A stretch of 64,000 nucleotides of DNA from an uncultured Planctomycetota bacterium (GTDB taxonomy: Bacteria; Planctomycetota; Phycisphaerae; UBA1845; UTPLA1). A program made the position numbers and the translations under genes. The stretch spans positions 1 to 64,000 of the forward strand of contig CAADGE010000029.1 in assembly GCA_900696465.1 (NCBI GenBank), written 5' to 3'. The stretch's first letter is position 1. Each line of letters begins with the position of its first letter. Shown piece by piece: positions 8,940 to 17,037 of the stretch. Below the pieces are notes generated by a model that saw nothing but the letters and a program-made list of their open reading frames with translations, was not told where the DNA came from and ran no database searches.

Positions 8940-10052
8940 TTACATCTGGGTTGCGGCGGCATCCGCGACGGCGGCGAGATCGCTGTCGAGGCGACGGAGC
9001 GGAAGTTTGATCGACACGCTGGTACCCCGACCGAGCTTGGAGTCGATCGAGATCGACCCGCCCATTTCCGCGACCATGCCATGCACGGTGGCGAGACCGA
9101 GGCCGATCTTGCTCAGGTCTTCTCCGCCGAAGCCCCCCTTGGTGGTGAAGAAGGGTTCGAAGAGGTGTTCCTGCGTTTCATCGGACATGCCGCAGCCGGT
9201 GTCGATGATGCGAATGACGGCTACTTCCTGATCGCGGTGCATGTTGACGGTCAGCGTGCCGCCCTCGCTCATCGCCTCGATTGCATTTGTCGCCAGACTG
9301 GTCAGCACGGAGAGGAGACGGTTGCCGTCAAACTGGACGGAGGGGACTTCCTGAATGTCGGTAACCAGATTGATACCGGATTTTTCGCAACGCCCGCGAA
9401 TCTTCTCAATGAAGGAAGCCATCAGGTGGGTGAGATCGACCGCCTCATCGACGGCATTCTCCGATTCGGCGAAAGCAGCGAGCTGCTGTGTGATTCGCGT
9501 GGCCCGGCTGATGGACTGCGAGAGCTGGCGGAGCATGCGGCGGAGCTCGCGGGGGCTGTCGCTGGGCAGGGCGGCGTCGATGCCGGTCTGCATGCCGCCG
9601 AGGATGTTGTTGAACAGGTGGGCGACGGCCTCGGCTACTTTTCCGAGTGAAGCCATCCGGCGTGCCTTGGACAACTCGCGTGACAGGCGTTTTCGCTCGG
9701 AGATGTCGCGCATGCTGATGGAGGCACCGACGATCGTGCCCTGCTCGTCCTTGATGGGTGAGGCAATCAGTACGAATGTCTGCGGTCGTTCGTCGTCCTT
9801 GGCGTACTTGATTTCCATCTCATCGGGTTCGCCGCGTTCGAGCGTCTGTCGGATCAGCCGCGACGCCGCTTCTCTGCTGGGTTCATCGACGAGGTCGAGA
9901 AAGGGGCGTCCGCTGAGTTCGGCTGCGGGCCTGCCGAACTGACGAACGGCGAAATCGTTGCAGGCGCGAACTTTGAGATCCGGATCGAGCGTGATACAGA
10001 CGAAGCCCAGGTGATCGAAGACCTGCTGATAATAGGCGGCGATATCCGTCAT
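8940..10052 (-). CDS. PAS-domain sensor histidine kinase
   Basis: The 370-residue protein has no membrane segment, so it should sense a cytoplasmic signal. Residues 5-120 are a PAS domain with PAC tail (SISMRDISERKRL). The dimerisation segment carries the phospho-acceptor His145 in VAEAVAHLFNN. The ATPase domain shows the N box (LATNAIEAM), G1 (DTGCGM), F (LFEPFFTTK) and G2 (GLGLATVHGMV). The residue after the histidine is Leu, where most HisKA proteins have Asp or Glu; this may weaken the kinase or phosphatase activity. No response regulator lies next to it. It is the last gene after the aminotransferase and lipoprotein, 27 bases from the latter. Confidence 0.9.
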   Translation of the reverse strand: MTDIAAYYQQVFDHLGFVCITLDPDLKVRACNDFAVRQFGRPAAELSGRPFLDLVDEPSREAASRLIRQTLERGEPDEMEIKYAKDDERPQTFVLIASPIKDEQGTIVGASISMRDISERKRLSRELSKARRMASLGKVAEAVAHLFNNILGGMQTGIDAALPSDSPRELRRMLRQLSQSISRATRITQQLAAFAESENAVDEAVDLTHLMASFIEKIRGRCEKSGINLVTDIQEVPSVQFDGNRLLSVLTSLATNAIEAMSEGGTLTVNMHRDQEVAVIRIIDTGCGMSDETQEHLFEPFFTTKGGFGGEDLSKIGLGLATVHGMVAEMGGSISIDSKLGRGTSVSIKLPLRRLDSDLAAVADAAATQM

Positions 10053-10079
10053 GGCCGTCGGTCGGCAGCAGGAGGCGGT

Positions 10080-11051
10080 TCATCGCGAAGCGGCAGGCGC
10101 CGCATCTCTGCGCCGATCTGAAAATCCTTCCCGTACTTTGCGGAGAATCGGGCTGATGATGTACAGACTTTCCCGAGTCTCCAGTTTCTTCTCACCGCCC
10201 TCGGTCTGTTCGACAAAGAACGGTCGAGCCAGATAGGGACGATCGTACACGATTTCCGTCGGACCGAGAAGGAGAAAGCCGCCTTCGGGGATCGGCGCGG
10301 TCAGCGCCACCTCAGAGAAAACGCGCCGTCGCAGTTCGGGGAGCTGTTGAAAGCCGCCGTCGGGCGTGCCGATCCAGCGCAAGGGGCCGGGCGGCTCCTC
10401 AATTGCCGGCACCAGTTGTACCCAGACTTCCCGCAGGTTTTCCGGCCGCATGGCGAAGTTCATCAGAAATTTCACCTTGGCGTCCTGAAAATCCTGCCCG
10501 GCGAGATTCCCATCGCGATCCACAAAAAAGACCGACAGCCGCGGCCAGGATACGGGGCCGATCTCGATTTCGATCTCACGTGCGGCGTCGGGCATGATCT
10601 GGTCGAGCACGCTGCGGAGATCCGTCGAATCGCGCAGGGTGTTCATCGCTTCGGCCAGAGCACGCCGGTCGGATTCGGTTCCGACCATTGCCCGGAAGCC
10701 GCAGTCGGCGAGCAGAAGCGACATGGTGGCGCTGGGGAGCGGGCCGGTCGCGACTTTCCACACGTGTGCGTCTTTCGAAGAGAAGACGCCTCTCGGGGCC
10801 GTGTAGCGGTGGACACTGAACTCCACCACCAGTCGTGTGGCTGAGCGGAGGTCAGCTGCCGTTGCTGAATTCGTGCTCTCCAATTCGGGGGACGCTGCGT
10901 CCTCAGTTCGCGCGGACGGCGGGTTTTCTTGTTTACTCGTGCCGATACAGGAGGACGAGAGGAGAAGCAGAAAAATGGCAAGGCAGGATGTGCGGGCCGA
11001 ACTGCGCAACCCAAGGCATGCAGGAACGAATGTAGATGAAGAGCTGGTCAT
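10080..11051 (-). CDS. Hypothetical lipoprotein
   Basis: The 323-residue product starts with a signal peptide (FLLLLSSSC) whose cysteine near residue 35 is a likely lipidation site, followed by a Ser/Glu-rich linker. The body from about residue 75 mixes alpha and beta segments and shows no motif I know. I chose ATG 11051 rather than an ATG at 11114, because the latter would lie inside the upstream aminotransferase gene and lengthen the signal peptide. It lies 25 bases after the aminotransferase and 27 before the histidine kinase, so the three genes probably form one operon; a link to signal perception is only a guess. Confidence 0.65.
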   Translation of the reverse strand: MTSSSSTFVPACLGLRSSARTSCLAIFLLLLSSSCIGTSKQENPPSARTEDAASPELESTNSATAADLRSATRLVVEFSVHRYTAPRGVFSSKDAHVWKVATGPLPSATMSLLLADCGFRAMVGTESDRRALAEAMNTLRDSTDLRSVLDQIMPDAAREIEIEIGPVSWPRLSVFFVDRDGNLAGQDFQDAKVKFLMNFAMRPENLREVWVQLVPAIEEPPGPLRWIGTPDGGFQQLPELRRRVFSEVALTAPIPEGGFLLLGPTEIVYDRPYLARPFFVEQTEGGEKKLETRESLYIISPILRKVREGFSDRRRDAAPAASR

Positions 11052-11076
11052 GGAAGACCTGCAGTGCAGCACGGAT

Positions 11077-12201
11077 TCACACCTTCGACTTTGCCAGTTT
11101 GCAGAGGACTTCACAGCCCCTGCGAATCTTATCGTCGGTGGTGGCGTAGCTGATGCGAAAATGTGTGTCTTGACCCGAGAAAATACCGCCAGGGATGACG
11201 ATCACGCCTTCGGCGAGCGCTGCTTCGCAGAAGGTCGTCGCGTTTCCGAAGGCCTTTGGCGCCTCGGGGAAGACATAGAAACCGCCGGAGGGACGCTCGA
11301 ACCTGAAAGCGGGGGAGAGCAGTTCGCAGACGAGGTCTCTCTTTCGCGAGTAGGCCGTTCGATGGTTGCTGACGTCGGTATCGAGGGCCGTGATCGTCGC
11401 CGCCTGGGCCATCGAGGGCGCGCAGACGAAGGTGTACTGATGAAGCTTGGTCATCTCTTCAATCAGCCAGCCCGGCCCGGCTGCATAACCCATTCGCCAG
11501 CCGGTCATGCCGAACGTCTTGCCGAAACCACGGAGGACAACGGTGTGGTCCGGCGCGAGAGCGAGCGGCGTCGGGTTCGGTGCGTCATAGCAGAGGCGGT
11601 CGTAGATTTCGTCGGCGATCAGCACGAGGTTGTGCTTCTTCGCGATGGTCGCAGCGGCTTCCACTTCTGCGGGGCTCATCACACGGCCGGTCGGATTGCC
11701 CGGCGTGTTGATCATCAGAACCTTGGTGCGCGGGGTGATGGCCGGTTCGATGGCTTCGGGACGGAAGGCGAAGTCCGGGTAAGACGGAATCGGGCGTGGC
11801 GAGCCGCCGACCATGTTTACCAAGTGAAGATAAGAGACGAAATACGGATCAAGGAAGATTACTTCATCGCCTGAATCGACGAGGGCCAGAAGCGCCAGTG
11901 TCAGCCCACCGGATACACCGGAGGTGATCAGGACGGAACGTTCGATGCCGGCTTCGCGCTTGAGGTCGGCCAGCAGCCGTGCCCGGAGTTCGGGCATGCC
12001 GGTGCTGGGGGTGTAGCGGTTTTTACCAGCGCGGATTGCGGCGATGGCCGCTTCCTTGACGGGCTCTGGGGCGTCGTAGTCGGGCAGACCGATCGACAGA
12101 TCGCAGGGGTCTTTAATCCGCGACGCCATGTCGAAGAACTTACGGATTCCGGAGAACTCCACCTTCCGCGTTCGTTCTGCGAGATGCTTGCTCGGATTCA
12201 T
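11077..12201 (-). CDS. PLP-dependent aminotransferase, class I/II
   Basis: The 374-residue protein has fold-type I aminotransferase features: LSIGLPDYDAPE at the N-terminus, the substrate-binding NTPGNPTG, the DEIYDRLCYD aspartate that holds the pyridine nitrogen, and the PLP lysine in GFGKTFGMTGWRMGY. The closest groups are aspartate/aromatic aminotransferases of the AspC-like type I-gamma class. The substrate cannot be fixed. ATG 12201 was preferred over 12306 because the family's N-terminus begins just after it. It heads the operon with the lipoprotein and histidine kinase. Confidence 0.9.
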   Translation of the reverse strand: MNPSKHLAERTRKVEFSGIRKFFDMASRIKDPCDLSIGLPDYDAPEPVKEAAIAAIRAGKNRYTPSTGMPELRARLLADLKREAGIERSVLITSGVSGGLTLALLALVDSGDEVIFLDPYFVSYLHLVNMVGGSPRPIPSYPDFAFRPEAIEPAITPRTKVLMINTPGNPTGRVMSPAEVEAAATIAKKHNLVLIADEIYDRLCYDAPNPTPLALAPDHTVVLRGFGKTFGMTGWRMGYAAGPGWLIEEMTKLHQYTFVCAPSMAQAATITALDTDVSNHRTAYSRKRDLVCELLSPAFRFERPSGGFYVFPEAPKAFGNATTFCEAALAEGVIVIPGGIFSGQDTHFRISYATTDDKIRRGCEVLCKLAKSKV

Positions 12202-12336
12202 GGCGGTTGAGTGTGATCCGTGAGGCAGCGCGCCGTATGGCGGAGCATGTTGTGCGACATGCAGCGAAGGGAATGCCATCGCCGGCACGACCGGCGAGAA
12301 CGACATTGACCGGCAAGGCGCCGCGCACGGGCTTGC

Positions 12337-12582
12337 TTACTTCTTGGGTGCTGCAGGCGCTGCTGCATCAGCCGCAGCGGCTTCGCCTTCCTTGGCCGGG
12401 CCCTTCTTGGTCTTGCCACCGACGGGGGCCTTGCGATTGGCGACCTTGGGCAGGCCGATCGGGGCCATGTCGGCCTTGAAACGTTCTTCATCGCGCAGTC
12501 GCTTGATCCGCTCTGCGCGGCTCAGGACATTTCGATGACGAGAGAGAGAGGCCTTGCTCTTGAGTGAACGGTCCATCGACAT
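12337..12582 (-). CDS. Small basic protein of the PVC superphylum type
   Basis: The 81-residue product begins MSMDRSLKSKASLSRHRNVL and continues AERIKRLRDEERF and GLPKV, which matches the small basic protein family known from Planctomycetes, Verrucomicrobia and Chlamydiae and suspected to act with the ribosome or RNA. The C-terminal 30 residues are a Lys- then Ala-rich tail. GAGGAG lies about eight bases before the ATG. It follows the membrane protein gene by 21 bases. Function is unproven; the family identification comes from memory of the motif. Confidence 0.75.
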   Translation of the reverse strand: MSMDRSLKSKASLSRHRNVLSRAERIKRLRDEERFKADMAPIGLPKVANRKAPVGGKTKKGPAKEGEAAAADAAAPAAPKK

Positions 12583-12603
12583 GGTGAAGACTCCTCAGTT
12601 GCA

Positions 12604-13656
12604 CTATGAGACCGGCTCACCGGCCTGCGTCGTTGCAAAGCTCACGAAAAAGCACTTGTGAAACTGATACGCACCACCCAGCTTGACGTATTCTTTGCCC
12701 AACGACTCGATTTTGCGGATCAGGGCTTCCTGCTGCTGGCGGTGCTCTTTGCCGGGGGGGACGCCCTCTTCGGCGAATAGAACATAACCGTTACCACGCT
12801 TTCGGGCAAATGTCCGCACCCCTCGCTTGAGGAGGAACTCTCGGACGTCGGCTACGTCCTTGGCGATCTGATCTCCGGAGCGCGTCCGCGTGACGAGGAA
12901 GGATTCAATCTGGAGATAATTGAGATTCTCGGGCCTTGCTGCGGCGGCCTCGGGGGTGCCGACGCGCACGGGCTGGTTGGCTCCGACACTCTTTTCAGCG
13001 GTCATCGGGCGTTGCAGCAGATGGGCGAGGTCGGGATTGTCCTTGGCGGCCTCGACCGGGGCTGGGGGCGGAAGTTTGACTTTGTCCGCTGCCGGGGGCG
13101 GGGTGGATTTGGGAGCGGCCAGGGCCGGATTCGGCAGCAAGGGGGAGCCGCCGGAGGTGAGCGGCCCGTCCGGATTACTCGTCGCTGCCACAGTGGGTAG
13201 CTTGCCGCCGTCCCGCGCGGCGCGCTGTCCAAGGGCGTAAGCACCGAGTGCGATCGCCGTCACCACGCCGGCGAGAGCCAGCATCGATGACGTGCTGAGC
13301 GAGAGCATGAGTCGGGCACCGGAAGATCGGGCAGCAGTGGGATCGCCGTGGTCATTAGAACGTGCGGCGAGCTTCGCGGCGCGGCGTGCTTCCTTTGCAG
13401 CTTGTTTCGCGGCGCGGGCGGCTTCTTTCTCGCGCTGTCGCTGCTCGCGGGCGGCGCGCTCGTTATCTCGCTTTGTCTGTATCGCTGCCAGCTCCGCGGC
13501 GGCTTCGGCTTCTGTCAGGGCTTCGGCCACGGGCAGGACACGACTGGTCTCGGCCTTTCGACGGCTGAAGATGCTGATCGACCGGCGCGGGGGCTGCGTC
13601 ACCGGGGCCTTGTTCATCACCTCAAAGAGACTCGGGCCTCGCTTGGAAGGTTTCAC
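12604..13656 (-). CDS. Hypothetical single-pass membrane protein
   Basis: The 350-residue protein starts PSLFEVMNK followed by PP and R-rich residues, a pattern met at the N-terminus of uncharacterised planctomycete proteins. A highly charged Ala/Arg/Glu coiled-coil (about residues 45-100) precedes one membrane segment (LALAGVVTAIALGAYALG), then a Pro/Ala linker and a C-terminal globular domain of about 110 residues (NYLQIESFLVTR ... KCFFVSF). Cytoplasmic coil and external domain are inferred. GTG 13656 gives a compact start; ATG 13722 would add 22 residues. No known domain was recognised. Confidence 0.65.
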   Translation of the reverse strand: MKPSKRGPSLFEVMNKAPVTQPPRRSISIFSRRKAETSRVLPVAEALTEAEAAAELAAIQTKRDNERAAREQRQREKEAARAAKQAAKEARRAAKLAARSNDHGDPTAARSSGARLMLSLSTSSMLALAGVVTAIALGAYALGQRAARDGGKLPTVAATSNPDGPLTSGGSPLLPNPALAAPKSTPPPAADKVKLPPPAPVEAAKDNPDLAHLLQRPMTAEKSVGANQPVRVGTPEAAAARPENLNYLQIESFLVTRTRSGDQIAKDVADVREFLLKRGVRTFARKRGNGYVLFAEEGVPPGKEHRQQQEALIRKIESLGKEYVKLGGAYQFHKCFFVSFATTQAGEPVS

Positions 13657-13787
13657 GGTAGGTCCATCCTTGAATGAAATGCACGCGACCCCTGGCGGTC
13701 CGTGCCGTCGGCGAAGCGTCACTGACGTTACGTCTGAGAAGGATACTCAGTTCTGCGTCGATTGCAACGAGGTGATCAGAACGCTAT

Positions 13788-14837
13788 CTAACCACGAAGG
13801 ATAACTTCCGCGTCGCCCCGTGCCTCGACCTGCCCGACGATAGCCGCATTTCGTACGCCGGCCTTCTCGAGCGCGGCGAGCGCCGGACCTGCACGGTCGG
13901 TTGGCAGAGAGATAAGCAGGCCGCCGGATGTTTGAGCGTCGCTGAGCACGCCCACGAGCGCGGTTTCCACGTTTTCACAGCAAAGGCGATGGCCGATGGA
14001 CTCAAGCGTGCTCTTGTGTGCCCGTGTCAGGACGCCGGAACGGGCGAGTTCGAGGGTCGGTCCGATGAGGGGTACAGCCGAGGCGACCAGCTCGATGGTG
14101 ACCTGCGAGGCGCTGGCCATTTCCCACGCGTGGCCGACGAGGCCGAATCCGGTGATGTCGGTAATGGCGTGGGCGTCGTAATCGCGGGCGACGATGGCAG
14201 CGGTTGCGTTCAGCGCGACCATGACATCGATCGTTTCGGACAGGTCCTGGGGTCTCATTTTGCCGGACTTGGCGGCGCTGGTCATGACGCCGGAACCGAT
14301 GGGCTTGGTGAGGATCAGTGCGTCGCCGGGCCGGGCGGCGCGATTGGTGAAGAACTTCTGCGGGTGCACGACGCCGGTGACGGCGAGTCCATACTTGATT
14401 TCCGTATCTCGGAGAGAATGGCCACCGAGGATGACGGCGCCGGCTTCGGCGACCTTGTCGGCGCCGCCGGCAAGGATGCGGCTGAGGATGTCGATCGGCA
14501 GGTCTTTGTCGGGATAGCAGACGATGTTCAGGCAGGTGATCGGCGAGGCACCGACGGCGTAACAATCGGAGAGACTGTTGGCCGCAGCGATCTGCCCGAA
14601 GATAAAGGGATCATCGACGAGCGGCGGGAAAAAGTCGGTGGTCTGCACGATGGCGAGATCATCGCGCAGTTTGTACACGCCCGCGTCGGAGAAGTGATCA
14701 GCGCCGATGAGCAGGTTGGGATGGTTTGCGGGAGGTAGGTCTCGCAGGACCTGCGAGAGCGCCCCGGAGGGGAGCTTCCCGGCTCAGCCGGCGCATGAGG
14801 CGTAGGCTGTCAGCTTGATCTCTCTGCCAGGTGCCAT
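13788..14837 (-). CDS. selD: Selenide, water dikinase SelD, itself a selenoprotein (in-frame UGA)
   Basis: SelD makes selenophosphate from selenide and ATP, the selenium donor for Sec-tRNA and selenouridine. Read from ATG 14837, the frame gives MAPGREIKLTAYASCAG, then UGA (14786-14784, codon 18), then AGKLPSGALSQVLRDLP and continues without a stop to 13788. With UGA as selenocysteine the protein has 349 residues, the usual SelD length. The UGA sits exactly where SelD proteins carry the catalytic Cys or Sec (CAG-U-A-KL motif). Glycine-rich ATP-binding segments (ILGGHSLRD, TDITGFGLVGHAWEM, SDAQTSGGLL) follow. A hairpin at 14740-14758 fits a bacterial SECIS. Read without recoding, the gene would be truncated to a GTG start at 14678 and would lack the active site. 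Confidence 0.93.
14740..14758 (-). promoter_or_regulatory. Bacterial SECIS element of selD
   Basis: On the coding strand TCTCGCAG, GTC and CTGCGAGA form a perfect 8-bp stem with a GUC apex. The apical G lies 33-34 bases after the UGA, inside the 16-37 base window known for bacterial SECIS elements. The core GCAGGUCnUGC closely resembles the E. coli fdhF SECIS loop that SelB binds. A second small hairpin (CCCC-TCC-GGGG) lies between the UGA and this stem. Confidence 0.85.
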
Positions 14838-14848
14838 TTCGCCGGGAG

Positions 14849-14876
14849 ATTATAGAGTAAATGTGCGTTAAAGTAA
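14849..14876 (-). promoter_or_regulatory. Promoter of selD
   Basis: A perfect TATAAT (-10, 14854-14849 on the minus strand) is preceded at 16 bases by TTACTT (four of six -35 positions). The start codon lies only 11 bases after the -10, so the mRNA would have an extremely short leader or be nearly leaderless. Confidence 0.55.
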
Positions 14877-14878
14877 GT

Positions 14879-14908
14879 GAAGCCGACGGATTGCAATCCG
14901 GCGGCTTC
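14879..14908 (-). terminator. Terminator hairpin after the ferritin gene
   Basis: GAAGCCG-CGGATTG pairs with CAATCCG-CGGCTTC over 15 positions with one mismatch and almost no loop. On the minus strand it is followed by ACTTACTTT, a weak U-rich tail. It separates ferritin from the selD promoter. Confidence 0.6.
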
Positions 14909-14946
14909 GCAAGTGAACGAGTGAAATATAAGGTTTGCGTGCGATC

Positions 14947-15441
14947 CTACTTCGCCGCCATCATGGCTGCGAGGCGGCCTTCGACCTGGAGGAGGTACTG
15001 CTCGCCGGCCATCACCACGAGCTTGAGCAGTTCAGACATGGTGGCAACCTCTTCGACCTGTTCATCGACGAACCACTGGAGAAAGCTCCGTGTGGCGTAG
15101 TCTTTCTCCTTCTCGGCCTGGGCGACGAGGTCATTGATCTGCTTCGTGACCAGCAGTTCGCTGTCTACGGCAGCTTGGACAATCTGTCGTGCGGACTTGT
15201 AGTCCGACTTGGGCTTGTCGATCTTGTCGAGGATGACCTTGCCGCCGACGTCCTGGATGAACTTTGCGATCTTCAGGGCGTGACCGCGCTCTTCGTCGGC
15301 CTGTTCCATGAATCGCTTGGCAAAGACATGAAGGCCCATGTCCTCGAAGCAGTAGCTCATGGCCAGGTACTTGTGCGAGGCGAGCAATTCGTTGGCGATC
15401 TGCCCGTTGAGACTGGTTACCATCCGGCTGGAGATCATCAT
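14947..15441 (-). CDS. ftnA: Non-haem ferritin
   Basis: This 164-residue four-helix protein has ferroxidase residues in NELLASHKYLAMS (Glu near 18), EQADEERGHALK (Glu and His near 50-54) and AVDSELLVTKQI (Glu near 93). It should form a 24-subunit shell that oxidises Fe(II) and stores ferric mineral in the cytoplasm. The spacing fits prokaryotic FtnA rather than bacterioferritin, since no haem-ligand methionine is evident. It is transcribed alone, ending at the hairpin at 14879-14908. The start could be any of three nearby methionines (MMISSRM). No Fur box was recognised upstream. Confidence 0.9.
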   Translation of the reverse strand: MMISSRMVTSLNGQIANELLASHKYLAMSYCFEDMGLHVFAKRFMEQADEERGHALKIAKFIQDVGGKVILDKIDKPKSDYKSARQIVQAAVDSELLVTKQINDLVAQAEKEKDYATRSFLQWFVDEQVEEVATMSELLKLVVMAGEQYLLQVEGRLAAMMAAK

Positions 15442-15626
15442 GTGTCGGATCCTCGTTGAATCTGTCGTTTAAGCTACGGTCCGCGAGCTGGATTGTACGT
15501 GATCTGCGACATCGGGGCAACCGACTGATCCGCTCTACTTCCGTGCGACTCGATTTCCTGGTGGCGCAGGCACGAGAAATTCGTCTGGCCAGTAGTCGTG
15601 CGGACGATCATGCACGCATCAATACA

Positions 15627-15654
15627 TTGACAGACTGCGCCGTCAGGATACGTT
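15627..15654 (+). promoter_or_regulatory. Promoter candidate for the TIM-barrel gene
   Basis: A perfect TTGACA (15627-15632) is followed after 16 bases by TACGTT, a weak -10. The start codon is 28 bases further on. Confidence 0.35.
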
Positions 15655-15682
15655 CAGTGAGACAACGACGAAGGCGGCCCCA

Positions 15683-16453
15683 TTGAAGACTTCGATCGAT
15701 GCCGAATCACTCGGAACCTTGCAGGAGCCCGGGGAAGTTGTGCGCGCTGCGGCGAAGCTGGGCGTGGAGGGCGTGGCCTGGCCCATGGCTCCGGGCGGTG
15801 CGTGGTCCGACGACTCGCCGCACGAGGCCTGGTTGGAGCTTCGCCGATCGGCGGAGGCGAGTGCCATCTCGATTTCCACGGTACGCGTATCGTGCAATCA
15901 GGGAGTGAACTTGCTTTCTGACGAGCAGTTGCACCGGCAGGAAGCCGTGAGTCGATTGTGCTCGGCGATCGAGCGAGCCCATCTCTGCGGCGCATTGACG
16001 TTGCTCCTCGATCCTGTCGGCGACAAGCTGCCAAACGAATTGTCGGCCGGCCGCTCTTTCGAGACTGGCCTCGCGCGGCTTCTGGAGGGGCTGCGTCTGC
16101 TTCGATTCAGGACCATGCCTTTTGGCGTTCATCTTGCTTGCCGGTTGATCTCCGATCGCTGGATCGCCACGCCGACCGAGGCCCGCCGGTACATGGATGA
16201 GGTCAATTCGCCGTTCGTAGGTATCTACCTGGACCTCTCCGAGCGATGTGTCGCGGGTCGCGAGATCGAGTGGATCTCCGCGCTGGGTCATCGGATCTTC
16301 TGGATCGACACGGCTGTCAGGGGCATGGATGAAGCCGCTGTGCACGACGCGCTGCGCGGCATTCGATATGACGGATGGGTGAATGCAAGAATGGCAGGCG
16401 AGCCGTCGGCCGCGGTTCGTCATCTTGCCGCGCTGGCCGGTCGGCCAGTTTGA
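15683..16453 (+). CDS. Sugar phosphate isomerase/epimerase-like TIM-barrel protein
   Basis: The 256-residue product has the pattern of a xylose-isomerase-like TIM barrel: KLGVEGVAWP near the N-terminus, LCGALTLLLDPVGDKLP in mid-barrel, and late strands with GIYLDLSERC and HRIFWIDTAVRG. The start is TTG with AAGGCGG just upstream; no in-frame ATG lies nearby. Several canonical metal ligands of true sugar epimerases are hard to see, so catalysis is uncertain. It runs in the same direction as hsp20 and lon but is separated from hsp20 by 64 bases. Confidence 0.65.
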   Translation: MKTSIDAESLGTLQEPGEVVRAAAKLGVEGVAWPMAPGGAWSDDSPHEAWLELRRSAEASAISISTVRVSCNQGVNLLSDEQLHRQEAVSRLCSAIERAHLCGALTLLLDPVGDKLPNELSAGRSFETGLARLLEGLRLLRFRTMPFGVHLACRLISDRWIATPTEARRYMDEVNSPFVGIYLDLSERCVAGREIEWISALGHRIFWIDTAVRGMDEAAVHDALRGIRYDGWVNARMAGEPSAAVRHLAALAGRPV

Positions 16454-16517
16454 CGAGAACGGCGCTTGCTCGTAGACTCCCTTCGGGTCGATCACAGGCC
16501 ATCCTTCGAGGTGGACC

Positions 16518-16934
16518 ATGCTGCAAGAGCGCCTCGGCGAGAAGACGCACTTTCAACGGCTGGTCATACGCGACCAGGTCAGTCCTGAAGAACTGCTCAC
16601 GGGATCCTACATTCGATTCAGCACGACGGATGCCTGGCGTCCGAACATCAATATCTACGAGACCAGCAAGTCTTACCTCCTCTGCGTGGACGTCGCCGGG
16701 ATGAAACCGGAGGAGATCCATGTGGATGTCAGCGGGAGCGAGGTGGCCATCCGCGGTGAGCGTTCCGCGCCGATGCCGGAGGATCGCGCTGCGGAGATCG
16801 GCGTCCATGTGATGGAAATCGATACGGGCGTCTTTTGTCGAAACGTGCAGTTGCCCTCGCCGGTTCGACGAGATGCAGTCACTGCCAACTACCGCGACGG
16901 TCTGTTGTGGGTCGTCCTCCCAAAGGCCCTGTAG
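16518..16934 (+). CDS. Hsp20/alpha-crystallin small heat-shock protein
   Basis: The 138-residue protein contains an alpha-crystallin domain (about residues 40-135) with the hallmarks INIYETSKSYLLCVDVAGM, PEEIHVDVSGSEVAIRGER and the end strand NYRDGLLWVVLPKA. Such proteins hold unfolded proteins for refolding without using ATP. The family's C-terminal IxI tail is absent. AGGTGG precedes the ATG. Lon begins 103 bases downstream in the same direction, so a shared stress function is likely; no CIRCE operator was found. Confidence 0.9.
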   Translation: MLQERLGEKTHFQRLVIRDQVSPEELLTGSYIRFSTTDAWRPNINIYETSKSYLLCVDVAGMKPEEIHVDVSGSEVAIRGERSAPMPEDRAAEIGVHVMEIDTGVFCRNVQLPSPVRRDAVTANYRDGLLWVVLPKAL

Positions 16935-17037
16935 CGTTTTGCAGGCGCATCCGGGCCAACAGCAGCGCGGATGACTTGAAGCCCTCCGTGCGAACGGCGT
17001 CTGCAGCATCGTCCGCAGGAGATGGGAAGCAGCTTCG

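Noticed and set aside
16454-17037. CIRCE-type heat-shock operator for hsp20 or lon
   Set aside because: No TTAGCACTC-N9-GAGTGCTAA-like inverted repeat is present upstream of either gene.
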